From positions 4,378,352 to 4,442,351 of the forward strand of contig OY811977.1 of assembly GCA_963681505.1 (NCBI GenBank): a stretch of DNA of 64,000 bases. Reading direction: 5' to 3'. Positions 43,189 to 53,956 of this stretch are shown piece by piece. The position numbers and the translations under genes are program-made. This DNA is from Eunapius fragilis (Eukaryota; Porifera; Demospongiae; Spongillida; Spongillidae). The notes beneath the pieces are model-generated. The model did not search any database and had not been told where the DNA came from. It saw only the letters and a program-made list of their open reading frames with translations. Position 1 is the first letter of the stretch. Every line of letters starts with the position of its first letter.

Positions 43189-44712
43189 TTGTTGCTTGTC
43201 CATAGTGCATGCATGAATGCATTAATTTTTTCAGATATATCAACTTCATCGGCTCTTGGAACTGCATCTTGTACCCTTAAACCCAATAGCCCATGTTGGA
43301 AGAATAGTATCATTGATACAAATGACTTTGAATGTGCTCCTGTAGAACGCTACACCCTCGCTGAAATTTTCCATGGCTTCTCTGTTGGTAAGGGTTCAAA
43401 TGCTCAACGCTTGTGCCGATGGTTAATTTCAATTTTGAAAGATACCTGTCAATATTTGCCTGACTTTGGTGCAGACAGTAAATATACTGTGGAACGTGGA
43501 CATGACAGTCCAAAGTCATATTACTACTGTATTGATCATTTTTATGTTCCCGTAATGGAGCAACTATTGGCTCCCCTTACAGGATCAATTTGCTTCAAAT
43601 CTGATGTTGCCATTCTGTGGAACTGCATAAGTGTAATTTTGTGTGAGATAAATTCATCTCCTATGGAAAACACAGTTGCAAAACTGTTTGCTAATTTGAT
43701 TGACTTGTTGCGATATATTCGTCATTTCGATAATTCTATCACATCATGGGTTGGATTTACATTCCCAACAAACCGGGTGAACACAACTAACAACTTTGCT
43801 TGTAAAGTAGAAGTTGTTTGGAGGGAGTTGAAATTTGTTTGCAATGTTGTCTGCTTAAGAAAGGAGGATATCATTAGTGAAGTGCAAGCCACATTTACAA
43901 AGCAAATAGCGCTTGTGGAAAAATTGGATACACAGTCTCCACCTGAGCATTACCTAGTACCATTGTCTTCTGCAGACCTTGAATCAATTGATATCCCACA
44001 TTATTATAACAACCACACATTGAAGCAGGTTGAGTCAAAATTTTCCCTTTTGTTGACAAACGAAAAGTATTACTTCAAATTTCCTGGTGACATGTCACAT
44101 CAGATTGCATTGAGTAGATTATTAAACGAAAATTACAACATGGGTCAGGAAGATCGAGATGAGTGTGCCAAACATCTTGTTTTCCCTATTTTCAGTCTCA
44201 AATTTCCTCTATCGTTTATAGCATTCCCAGCTATGAAGTACAAGCTAACTAAAGAGGTTGCAAAACAATGTCTTCCAGATCTTGCTGATGGTATTAGGAA
44301 TGGACTGGAAAAACTTCATAGTCTTGGTCTGGCTCACCTTGATGTCAGACTACCTAATGTCTGTGTAGGGGATGATTTTCAAGTCAGATTGATTGATTTT
44401 GATCGTGCAAGCAGTTCTGCTAATGTTAGCAGCTATGGTAAACATTTCATGTACACATATGAAACAGGAGAAAGGATTGTGCAAAATTTGGATTGGAAAC
44501 AGTTCGGCCTTCTACTGTTCACCCTGTCGTATAGTGGTGAAAAGCATCAAAGTGAGCTAGTTAAAGCTGATATTCCAGATGACAGTCATGATTTTCTGAT
44601 GCAGTTGATTTTTCATCATACATGTGACGACACCCTTTTGCAGCAGTGGAAAAAATCTTTGTCATTAGGTCAAAAGCAGTTCCTGGAATCTATTCTTTTA
44701 TCAGGGCAATGA
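43189..44712 (+). CDS. Divergent protein-kinase-like protein
   Basis: The longest intact frame in the window, 507 residues with no lesion. Residues 1-240 have no recognised domain (KVEVVWRELKFVCNVVCL is a hydrophobic beta-rich patch). The C-terminal half (about 260-490) has a kinase-like core: a possible ATP-binding Lys in NEKYYFKFPGD, a hinge-like FIAFPAMKYKL, the catalytic loop HSLGLAHLDVRLPNVCV (H.D....N with Asp and Asn kept) and a metal-binding IDFDRAS in place of DFG. A Leu replaces the Arg of HRD. Later conserved structure is DWKQFGLLLFTL. The first ATG is at 43189. However, TTTTTTCAG at 43224-43232 is a good acceptor, so translation may begin in an upstream exon and enter in phase 1 before DISTSSALG. 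Function is unknown. Catalysis is possible from the residues kept. Confidence 0.7.
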   Translation: MLLVHSACMNALIFSDISTSSALGTASCTLKPNSPCWKNSIIDTNDFECAPVERYTLAEIFHGFSVGKGSNAQRLCRWLISILKDTCQYLPDFGADSKYTVERGHDSPKSYYYCIDHFYVPVMEQLLAPLTGSICFKSDVAILWNCISVILCEINSSPMENTVAKLFANLIDLLRYIRHFDNSITSWVGFTFPTNRVNTTNNFACKVEVVWRELKFVCNVVCLRKEDIISEVQATFTKQIALVEKLDTQSPPEHYLVPLSSADLESIDIPHYYNNHTLKQVESKFSLLLTNEKYYFKFPGDMSHQIALSRLLNENYNMGQEDRDECAKHLVFPIFSLKFPLSFIAFPAMKYKLTKEVAKQCLPDLADGIRNGLEKLHSLGLAHLDVRLPNVCVGDDFQVRLIDFDRASSSANVSSYGKHFMYTYETGERIVQNLDWKQFGLLLFTLSYSGEKHQSELVKADIPDDSHDFLMQLIFHHTCDDTLLQQWKKSLSLGQKQFLESILLSGQ

Positions 44713-45021
44713 TATGTTACTACTGCAGGAGCTCATGTTGTCCTTGATTATACAATCATGGCCAGTAGTTCCAATTGTGCTTCTCGTTTGCTGCAAGGAT
44801 GAATATTAATCAGAACAGCTTCAATTCATGCACTTGATTATGCACCTAGATTATAGTACCACAACATTATAATGAATGAGACTAATCGTATTGAAGTTTA
44901 AATGCACTATATAACATGAACACCTCAAGCAGAATGTATTGTTTTTTTTTTTAATGCTGCTTTTTAGTGATGTTTTGATTGTGTGTCAGACTATGGTGAG
45001 TTTTGTAAAGTTGTGATTGGA

Positions 45022-45023
<2 letters not shown>
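44713..45023. other. 3' flank of the kinase-like frame
   Basis: AT-rich region after the stop at 44712. A run of T lies at 44942-44952. No hexamer-based cleavage signal can be assigned with confidence. Confidence 0.35.

Positions 45024-45067
<44 letters not shown>
45024..45067. repeat. (GT)n microsatellite, about 21 repeats
   Basis: A pure run of GT dinucleotides. The reverse-strand frames full of His-Thr that cross it are artefacts. Confidence 0.97.
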
Positions 45068-45071
<4 letters not shown>

Positions 45072-45145
45072 GCATGAGACAGTGCACACAGTTGAGGCAA
45101 ACGAGCATGAGAAAGTGGGTGGCATATAGTATAGGAAGGCAGCAA

Positions 45146-45285
45146 TAGTGGTTTAACAAGGCAGGAAGGTAATAGTCCTGTATTTTGCAGACAAACAAGA
45201 TGCCCTACAGATGTGCGGAATATAGGGCTATTAAATTTTTAGACCCTTCTTTCCTTGTTGCCCTCATCGAGAATGTTTTTATTAC
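45146..45285. mobile_element. Degraded copy of the palindromic MITE
   Basis: GGTAATAGTCCTGTATTTTG facing GAATATAGGGCTATTAAATT, then CCTTCTTTCCTTGTTG and GAGAATGTTTTTATTACTT, match the families at 20060 and 53651. Confidence 0.6.
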
Positions 45286-45412
45286 TTCTTTCATGGAAAG
45301 GTGGTGTATGTTGTAGGTGGGTTGCATGGAGCAGGATGAAGGGTACATGTACACTGTGTAGAGGTACGGGGGGGGCTTAACATGGAAGTGCGGCAGAGGG
45401 AAGTGCTCATGC

Positions 45413-45700
45413 AGGGTAGTTAGGCTGCCTCAGGATAAATCATGCTAACATTTTCAACATTCATGTTCAACCATTATGACGTTATGTGGTCGAGAGCATA
45501 ACGTACACGAAATGCAAACAAATGCACAATGGTCTAACGAAAAGAACGTGCTGTTGCCATGCAATACAAATTTGGTGGGTAGTTAATTAATTGTTTATAA
45601 CCACTACTTAGAATGGGAAGATTTAACTCACAGGTAAATTTCACAAACCCCGCCTACTGCCATATTTGTTTACATAGCCGTTTTCCTAACAGTTCCGTAC
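45413..45700. mobile_element. Partial copy of the 11109-11925 element
   Basis: It starts CAGGGTAGTTAGGCTGCCTC and shares subterminal motifs with the reverse complement of 11600-11925. The other end was not found. Similarity fades near 45700. Confidence 0.65.
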
Positions 45701-46979
45701 GACAGACGAGCATATCACATAGCCATATCATTAGAAGTGTAACACAGGATAATATGCACCAAGTTTGAGTTACAATGCACAAACATGAATATATACAGCA
45801 TGCATGCACACACAACATACAGTACATGCACCCACGCGCACAAACACATGCAGGCGCATGCACATGGCACACCACACCATGTGCACAGCATTAAAGAAGG
45901 TATCATTTACTTTTTATTTACTTTATTTCTTGAACACATGAGCCTTTCAGAAGGATATAAATATTCCCAGTTGTTTTATATGGCTCTATGCAATCATGTC
46001 AGTTGGACAGTAAATTAATGCACATAAGTATTACAGGGGTGGTTTCTAAATATTTTAATCCCATTCCGCTCAGAACCCGGCAATCTGCAATACGTTCATA
46101 CACAGCAAGTTGGCCATCCGCATGCTGGTGATTACAAATCACGCAATCAGTCATGCATCCAAGCATATCACAAAGCGTGCACTCACCTGTACGGGAATTT
46201 TATTAAATGCACATTTAACCCTCTCGAAGCGTTAATTAAATTTGAATTCATATCTCTACGCACGCTAGCGCTGAGTCTAAAGCTGCAGTCAAAAGATGTA
46301 TTCAGGTATGTGCATACACAATCGGCTAGTTTTTCTAATGCTTAAATTTGGAAGGGGTGATGCAAGGCTAGTTCAAGTATTGTTCTGAGGCCCCACTCTA
46401 ATGTTCTTCTCAAGTTGTGAGGTTTACAATGCATGCACGTACGCGTTCACGCCACTTGATAACCTTTTTTCGTCTCGAGCCGAGTCGGTTAGTATGAGTC
46501 AGTACCTCACAAAATGTTAATCTGTGCGATTTTCAGGATCTGATGACCACTGTACTGTGGAACACCACTACATCTTCCACCACTAGTCAAGTAGGAGCCA
46601 TGCAGCGTATAGGAAAACGTCATGGGTGCGCTACCTAAAGCTAGCGCCAGGGGAGTTAATCTTTGCTTGTCATGAAATCTCAGAAAAGATTATTGGGAAG
46701 TCATTCTACGATGCAATTGTGGCAGTTTTTGGCTATTTTAAACCGCTACGCTTCACCACACGGTAAGCATTTTAACCTATGTCAAATAAGTGTTTGTATG
46801 CGATACCATGTTTGTTCATAACCTTCCTACACTGACGTTTACGACTATTGGTCGACGCAACATCAGGAAACGAATAATGGTGCTTTGTGGCTGAAAAGTT
46901 GGTTTCCTGGTGTATTCTGTTAATTTTGCTACATTCATCTGAACAAGAGCGCTAAAAGGTAACTGGCTATAGTTGTTAT
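45701..46979. other. Mostly unassigned
   Basis: CA-rich stretch at 45800-45880. A possible short exon-like end ATTTTAAACCGCTACGCTTC..CACACG|GTAAGC lies near 46764, with a frame reading GKSFYDAIVAVFGYFKPLRF. Its phase (2) does not fit the next candidate at 46995, so I do not call a gene. Confidence 0.35.
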
Positions 46980-46996
46980 CCTTTTCCTTCCACAGA

Positions 46997-47079
46997 TGAT
47001 GGCCTGTGGGGTATTCACTTTGACAGCACTGATCATGAAGAATGGTTTAGAAATCAGATGTTACCACATATCGCCGAGG
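46997..47079 (+). other. Possible exon
   Basis: Acceptor CCTTCCACAG and donor CGAG|GTAAAG bound a frame reading DGLWGIHFDSTDHEEWFRNQ followed by MLPHIAE, which looks protein-like. No family was recognised. It could be an N-terminal exon of the P-element-like gene downstream or an unrelated host exon. Confidence 0.35.
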
Positions 47080-47156
47080 TAAAGCCATGTATTGATCAGT
47101 GATGTCACAGTATTCTTTACTTTTTATAAACAGGTTTTGTCCCAGTTCTCAACTTT

Positions 47157-47660
47157 CTATGCATATTTTGCTAAATTTAAGCAGAGATTTTTAATATTTA
47201 GAGGGATTGGAAACACATCACGTGCACCCATAGAGTCTATGCTTGACCGTGTGTACCGTCCGACCATGTGTGAATCGCACGTGCTGTAAAGTGTGAAACA
47301 GGGTCTAAAATCGATTATTTGTTCAAACCCAGAAGAGGAGGGACTTTTCAGTGCTGTGGGAAGGTAGGCTACTACAGGCACTACTTGCTGTTCTATTCTA
47401 AAAAGGCTGAAGCTGTTCTGTCGCGCTGTTTTTAGGCCAAAATGGCGATTTTCCATAGTGCCGTTTTTTGTGGGACAAAATCTTTGCTAGGTGATTGAAC
47501 TTGAGCGTGGTGTAGTTTGTAACGACTGTGCTTGGAAGTGGGCCAGTACAATGTTGGGCAGGGTAATTTTGTGGGACAGTTCACCCCTCATTGAACATGT
47601 TAGGTATCTAAAACCTATATTGTCTTGTAGCTGTTGCTTTATATTTTTGCGTCCAGGTAC
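47157..47660 (-). other. Unassigned repeat, copy 2
   Basis: Diverged relative of 15727-16384. It shares TTTTTGTGGGACA, CTTGTAGC, a GCGTCCAGGTA-like motif and the reverse-strand reading GARDVFPIPLNI. Its frame at the other end is full of stops, so this copy is dead. Confidence 0.45.
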
Positions 47661-48752
47661 TTTTATGTATAACTCACAAATTTTTCATGGCATGCGCTTC
47701 TTCAAAGGTGATGGGTAGAAGAAAATTTAGACTGGGGATACACTAAAAGAACGAAGAACAGGCGAAGCATTCTTTGATCGTGTCTATTCAACGCACGAAT
47801 GTCGTTCACGTTTCCACTCTGGCTGTTACAACATCTCAACTTGAGACTCCAGTTGATCCGTCGCCGTTGACTTGCTCTCTACGTGGCTCCGTTTGGTAAA
47901 TCTTTTTCCATCTTGGACAGTGGCTGATCAAGGTGTTCTAATCATTGCATTTAACAGTCACACAGAGTCCCAAAGTATTTAGCTACTGTGTAAGCATAAA
48001 TCAAGAGCTTCAGTGGTCATTGTGCATTCAGAACAAAGTTATCAGTCGATGCTTGCACCTTGCTCTCGTGTTTTTCTGGGTTAGTGAATTCAGTTTCTAA
48101 GTTGAGAAGTATTTTGGAGGTCTTAGACACTACAACAGTATGTATGGGAAATCAAGATCAGGACTTGTTGCATCAATGGCATCTCAATGCTTCATCTTTA
48201 CAAAGTTTTTTAGGTAGGTGATAGTGTATTATGTTTAAAATTGAGTTCTTTTTCCTATTAATAGGAAACAAGTTGGATGTTTCGATGATTCTATATCTCT
48301 CCTTTATTTCTCCAACTATTCAGCACAAGTAGTGCCAAATATTGCTGCCATCAGGTCATCAAAGCTCTCAGTGTACTACGTGTTGTACTTATCGCTGCAC
48401 ACTTATGGCCCAAAACAGTGTGCGAAAAGGTCTTCATTACACAAGTCATATTAACCATAGGCGGCCCCAGCATTTATGGAGGGGGGGGGGGCCAGCATAG
48501 ATAGGTGCCAAAATGGGAGGGGCATTTACAATATTATGTAATAATGGATCTTGATTATTATTCATGTTAACGTTGCTACACATAATGCAAGTAAGAACTC
48601 GGTCACTGCTACTCTAAGATTAGATTTGATAGCTCTATTTTTTGTGGGTGCATTTTCAAAAATATGTCAACTGCTTTGTCGTAATTAACTGCGTGGCCAT
48701 AATGCACATTCATAAGTGCCAGTGACGACAAACGAGTGCAGCCCATTGATGA

Positions 48753-51684
48753 TCAAAGCCAGTTGCACAGACGGTGTAGCGTGGAGAAACTCCGTTCACA
48801 AGTACAGCTCGTAATAGGGAGTGTGCAACCAATCATAAGGAGGCGAAATATATTTGGAAAGCGCTCTTCATCGCATTGTTGAAGTGCTGTACCAAGTGAA
48901 TCTGGACGCTCTTCAGGAGAACATTGCGCCCATTTTCGCTTCCAATGCATTAATTCTTGATCCACAAGGTATTTGTCCACCAGGTCACTCTCATACATCG
49001 CTACAAGATCATTCAAATCCTGTTTCTCACCATCAAGGACTATTGTGGGTACCAGCTGTAAAACTTTTGATGCGGATCTGGATAGAGATGAAAATCGTGA
49101 ATCCAGTTCGGAAATAATGCAGTCTAGCAATGGAATAGCAAGAGTCCTGCGGTAATATTCTTGTGGATTGTCTGCTGGATGATTTTCCCTGTTAAACAAA
49201 AACATGTTTAGCGATGGAAACAACACGCACTTTCATGCAATTATCTGTGACTTTGTCTTCGAGCAATTCTAGGCATTATTGGTTCCACTCCAACCAACTT
49301 GCCTAAATGTTCAGCCTGGTCATATATCTTACTAAATTCATTAACAACTCCAGATCTAACAGCATAGTTGTCACCCTTGACAGCTTCAATATCCTTAAAT
49401 GCTTTGACTATGTCAACTGCTTTTCCTTGAAGGGACTTTGTTATCATAGCAAGTGGATGAAATAACCAGTAAAGTGTAACTACACCAATTATGGTTCCAA
49501 ACTGCATAGGGCATGCAAGTGAGAAGTAGCATCATTCTTTGCTGCAGGATCCCATCCTGTTATAAAACTTTCTGGATATAATTCAGAGTCTTGGCATGTC
49601 CCATTAATTATTTCTAGTGCTTTCACAATAAAAGGAAAACCCAGATAGAAATGTTCATAAGCTTTGTCCCGCTCTGCCCAACGGGTCTTACACAGACCTA
49701 CTATTATTTAATATTCTTGTGGATTGTCTGCTGGAAATATACTGCCAGACTTGTCATTTGGGTTAGGACCATTTGTATTGTGTTTTCTTTACAGGCAGCT
49801 ACAATTGAAAGGTTCAAGACGTGTGATGTACAATGTATATAATGCCTTTGGATTAACCTCCAAGGCTCTCCCTGATAAACCTTTTTTCACAGCTGACATA
49901 TTTGTTGCGCCATCGTAACATTGGCCACGCAAATCCTCAAGGTGAATATCATTTCTTTTGTAAAAATTAACTACTGCTTCAAAAAGAACTTCTCCAGTTA
50001 TTCTTTCCACATGAATAAAATCAATGAATTCTTCTCTGATTTGTTTTTCTGCATCCACAAACCGAATACACAGTGACATGATGTCATCATTAGATGAAGT
50101 AACCTCATCGCATAGTATAGTGTGAATCTTTGCCTCCTTTACCTCATTTATTATATCTTGCTGAATGATGTATTTACCAATGACTGCTACCATTTCATTT
50201 TGACTGCGATGATGAATGTAGGTAGCATTTTTAAGCAAGGGTTTTGAAATATGGTCATTTAATACAGTATCTTCTGCAGCAAACATTTTGATCAGGGCAA
50301 GGACCCAGGATTATTACTAGGAGATTCGGAATCTTCAATGTGACCTCGCAAAGCAATACCTTGTTTTCCACAGAAGTGTATCACTTGTGCTATTCGCTTC
50401 AAGACGTGTCTATAGATCTCATATCGAGATTTTAATTCACCATCCATTTGCACTGGAATGGTCGACTCAGGTTTTTCAAATCGCCTTTTGATGCACTCAG
50501 CAACAAAGCATGCCTCTTTATGGTACTCAGAAGCATTGTGACACTGTTGCTTTTCATGCATCTTTTTATAATTTTGGCACCCAACATTAACAAACTGCGA
50601 TAATTGGCATCTGTTCTTGAGACCCTTTTTGCACGTATCGATTGGTACAAATAGGGAGCATGGTAAACAGAATATGCTGTTTGATGATGGGCTGTAGACA
50701 TAATTATTACTTAGCATAGATGTACAGCACTTTCTGGGACGTCCAGCATTTTGTACCAAAGGAAATTTGTAGTCCTTATTAGGTCTTATGTGATGTGTCA
50801 AAACAGAGTATTTGTCATAATCATTGAGGGATTTTAAGCTCTCTTTACACTGATGCCACAAACCAGCAACACTAACACTTGCATTCTCATTATACAGAAT
50901 TTGCGCAATATCATAAGGAACTGGTATCGTTTGAAAGACAGGCTGAGAGGGTATGGGTGTTGCAGCAGAATCAAAAGGCATGACAGCTGATGATCCAGAA
51001 GGCACAAATGCAGAAGGCAGGTGTGATAAAGACATGGGTGTAGACATAGGTACAGAAACCATGGGTGTAGAAGACGTGGGTGTAAAAGGCATGGATGTAG
51101 ATGGCATGGGTGCAGGAGACATGAGTGCAGAATGTATAGGTGCAGAAGACATGGATATGGAAGACATGGATGCAGAAGGCATGGATGTAGAAGGCATGGA
51201 TGTAGAAGGCATGGATGAAGACGGCATGGGTACAGGAAACATGAGTTCAGAAGGCATGGGTGTGAAAGACATGGGTGCAGAAGGCATGGGTGTGAAAGAT
51301 ATGAATGTAGAAGTCATGGGTGCAGAAGACACGAGTGCAGAAGACATGGGTGCAGAAGACGAGTGCAGAAGGCATAAGTGCAGGAGACATGAGTGTGGGT
51401 GCAGCTGTTGAGGTAGGTATAAGAGCAAATACAAGCTGGGATGATGCATCAGCTGAAATGTAAAATGGTTGTTGCTCACCTGCTGTATAAGAGATGGACT
51501 GGATAGAACTCGCTGAGATGAAAGGTTGTGGTTGATCTGTTGAAGAGATCGGTACGAGGAAAGACTTCATGCTTGGTACAGATTGTGCGCTTGATATTAA
51601 TTGACGCTGCAACTTTGCTTGCCTGTTCTCTGCTCCACTTCTTTTTCGCTTTTGGCTCGAGGCTTGTAAAGACGGATGCTCCAT
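48753..51684 (-). pseudogene. hAT A transposase (DUF4371 type), disrupted
   Basis: From the N-terminus: a long Ser/Pro/Met-rich segment encoded by an 18-bp minisatellite (51010-51410); a zinc-finger-like region CTSMLSNNYVYSP..FCLPCSLF near 50640-50720; HNASEYHKEACFVAECIK; VIHFCGKQGIALRGHIEDS near 50350; DUF4371 at 49789-50286 (TILCDEVTSSNDDIMSLCIR, LEDLRGQCYDGATNMSAV). The hAT C-terminal dimerisation motif is at 48753-48840 (LPITSCTCERSFSTLHRL). A one-base frameshift near 50310 separates the first two parts. A gap with frameshifts lies between 49789 and 49226. Such transposases cut and paste DNA using an RNase H-fold. This copy is not functional as it stands. Confidence 0.88.
51010..51410. 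repeat. 18-bp minisatellite in the hAT A coding region
   Basis: About 22 units of the type GGCATGGATGTAGAA(G/A)GC. The reverse strand encodes hexapeptides such as MPSTSM and PMSSAP, so the array is in-frame within the transposase. Forward-strand frames full of Met-Gly/Asp-Val-Glu are shadows. Confidence 0.88.
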
Positions 51685-51929
51685 TGATCAGTTGTAACAA
51701 GGCCTATATGGTATGTCGCTCACGCGCGCCGGGATTACATTGTTAACACATCAATATCGTCGATCGTATTGCGTCACTTATTGGATTCGCGTTTTGAAGA
51801 TGGGTGGAGTTAGTGGAGGGGGGGGGAGGGGGGGCCATGGCCCCCCGGGCCCCCCCCCCCCCCCCCCTGGGGCCGCCTATGTTAACTACAGGTAATTTTT
51901 TTTCACAAGATTGTAAAAATTCTATGTAG

Positions 51930-53485
51930 ATACCAGCCAGTGTCGTGTCTTGCTACACGTCTGATCCAGCTTCGCAAACAGTTGAAGAGGCAGTTTGCTC
52001 GCTTGCAGCGTTTGAAGATAAAAATCTCTCAGCAATGTGAAACACTAGGTGTTGCAGTTGACTCACTACGCAGTGATTTGAGAGCAACCAGTGCACTACC
52101 TGATTGTACTGATATTATGCAAAAGTATCAAAAGGACTCCTTTCTTCGTATCTTCTGGCAGTAGCAGATGGAGGCTGCTTCTAGGAAGAATGCTTGAACA
52201 ATGCGCTGGCAACCACTCATGATCCGTTGGTGTGTGTCTCTAAGACATAGGTAAGTGCATTTACATGTAATGTTGTAAACATTCATAATATTCTCAACTT
52301 TTATAGATCAAGTGGAGCATATGAAGCGATTAGAGGCTCTGGATGCTTAAAATTACCATCACAGCGCACAATGCATGACTGCACGCACTACGTTGAAGCT
52401 AAGTGTGGTTTCTCTGTTGAGATTGATTCTATGCTTAAGAGTGCATCAAAAGTTGATACCTGTCCTGGAAGGGAGAAGTGTGCAATACTTCTTATTGATG
52501 AAATGCACATCAGAGAAGATCTAGTTTATGATAAGCATAGTGGTGAGTTGATCGGGTTTACAAACATGGACGATATCAGTAACAATTTAGCACAGCTTGA
52601 GCGGTCTATGTCTGAAAGTAATGTGACGTGTATGGCCCAAGTCTTGCTAAATCTATGTCTGTATTTATGGTGCGTGGACTCTTCTGTTGTTTGCAGTTTC
52701 CACATGTTCATTTTGCCTGCAATGACATATGTGGACATCAAATGTATGATCCTCTTTGGGAAGCGGTTTGGAGGATTGAGAATTGTGGGTTAAAGCTATT
52801 GTGAACTATTAACACAGATATGATACTAGAAGTCTTGGTTATGTGTCTACTTGGAGTTACTTTTGATGGAGCAGCAGTGAACAGGAGTTTAGTGCATAAG
52901 CACCATCTGAGGATGTACAGCATAAGACAGTAAATCCCTTTTCTGATGATTGAATGTTCTTCCTTTTTTTCTCTGATGCTCCACATTTGGTTAAGACTGT
53001 GGAATTGTTTCAAGTCTAACAAGCGAAGCTTGTGGGTCAGTCTTCATACAAACTAAAAAATATTCCACTTTCATTGTAAAGTTTCTTCTAGTGCAAGGGG
53101 AAGAACATATGGTGAAACCATTTAAAGAAGTTCTATATGATGAAGATTCAAATGCTGGAATGGAACTGCAAATGGTTCCAAAACTGAAATATGAACATCT
53201 ACATATAAATTCCTTTTCTGCAATGCGGGTTGATCTTGCTGCACAGGTAGTTGAGTATGTATCCTTTCTGTACCTTTTAATTGCAATTTTTGTTAGGTGC
53301 TGAGCAAGTCTGTGTCTCAAGCTCTGCATTTAACTGGTGGAAATGAGGTTTCAGAAACTGCCCATTTCATTGGAATGATGGACAAGTTCTTTGATGCTCT
53401 CAGTGTACACAACTTCAGCCATGGTTCTAAAGCATTGAAACCCTTTCAGCTGCCATATACATCAGCTATACCGACTTCTGACTGA
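51930..53485 (+). pseudogene. P-element (THAP9-like) transposase, C-terminal exons, decayed
   Basis: Exon 51930-52250 encodes a leucine-zipper-like coiled coil (LRKQLKRQFARLQRLKIKIS) and the start of the catalytic region, with a TAG at 52162 (in FW.QQ) and a TGA at 52195. A 56-bp intron follows. Exon 52307-52800 has LKLPSQRTMHDCTHYVEAKC and the RNase H-like LLIDEMHIREDLVYDKHSGE, plus LIGFTNMDDISNNLAQLERS. A one-base deletion near 52640 shifts it to the frame reading LQFPHVHFACNDICGHQMYD and PLWEAVWRIENCGLK. Near 52855 the expected GVTFDGAAVNRS follows. Exon 53090-53247 gives MVPKLKYEHLHINSFSAMRV. A 51-bp intron then leads into LSKSVSQALHLTGGNE and MDKFFDALSVHNFSHG up to KPFQLPY (53298-53485). 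Order and motifs match P-element/THAP9 transposases. The 5' half lies beyond the hAT A insertion and was not found. Confidence 0.88.
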
Positions 53486-53650
53486 AGGTATGTCAATACA
53501 GTATTGTGCATAGTCCTGAACGTGCATCTCGCTCGGCGAAAAGAGTTAAGGTCACTCAAAGGTGTGTAGTACGTTTACAACCTCCCTCTCATATCAAGAT
53601 GGATTGCTTAACATGCTACGGCTCATAATCGGGTATGAATAAAAATCAAT

Positions 53651-53956
53651 GAAACAAGTAAATAAAAAAAATTCTCTATGTAAAAGTTGGTGGCATATAG
53701 GATTTGAAGGCAATGGTGGTATAAAAAGGAAGGAAACAAGGGTCTAATAATAAGGGAAAATGGAATAGTCCTATATTTAGCACACGAACAACATACTATA
53801 TCCTACATATAGAAATGTGCTAAATATAGGACTATTCCATTTTCCCTTAATAGTTATTATTAGACCCTTGTTTCCTTCCTTTTTACACCACCATTGCCTT
53901 CAAATTCTATATGCCACCAACTTTCTCATAGAAAATGTTTTTTATTTACTTGTTTC
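53651..53956. mobile_element. Palindromic MITE, copy 2
   Basis: Hairpin with outer ends GAAACAAGTAAATAAAAAA and its inverse, then AAGTTGGTGGCATATAGGAT and AATAGTCCTATATTTAGCAC mirrored on the other arm. It belongs to the same family as 20060-20343. It sits just 5' of the Gypsy copy 2. Confidence 0.9.

Larger units (their letters stand above)
48456..51881 (-). mobile_element. hAT element A (3.4 kb) with 5-bp target duplication
   Basis: TTAAC lies immediately before (48451-48455) and after (51882-51886) the element. The ends are CATAGGCGGCCCCAG and its exact reverse complement CTGGGGCCGCCTATG. A long G run (48480-48491) and mixed G/C runs (51816-51867) lie just inside. A reverse-strand transposase of the DUF4371/hAT-dimerisation type is split into several frames. 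A 5-bp duplication, instead of the usual 8, points to the hAT branch with 5-bp sites. It has inserted into the P-element-like gene. Confidence 0.93.

Noticed and set aside
44951..45198. His/Thr-rich frames
   Set aside because: They are produced by the (GT)n microsatellite.
50953..51411. Forward-strand frame of 152 residues rich in Met, Gly, Asp and Glu
   Set aside because: It is the complement of the 18-bp repeat in the hAT A transposase, whose recognisable domains are on the reverse strand.
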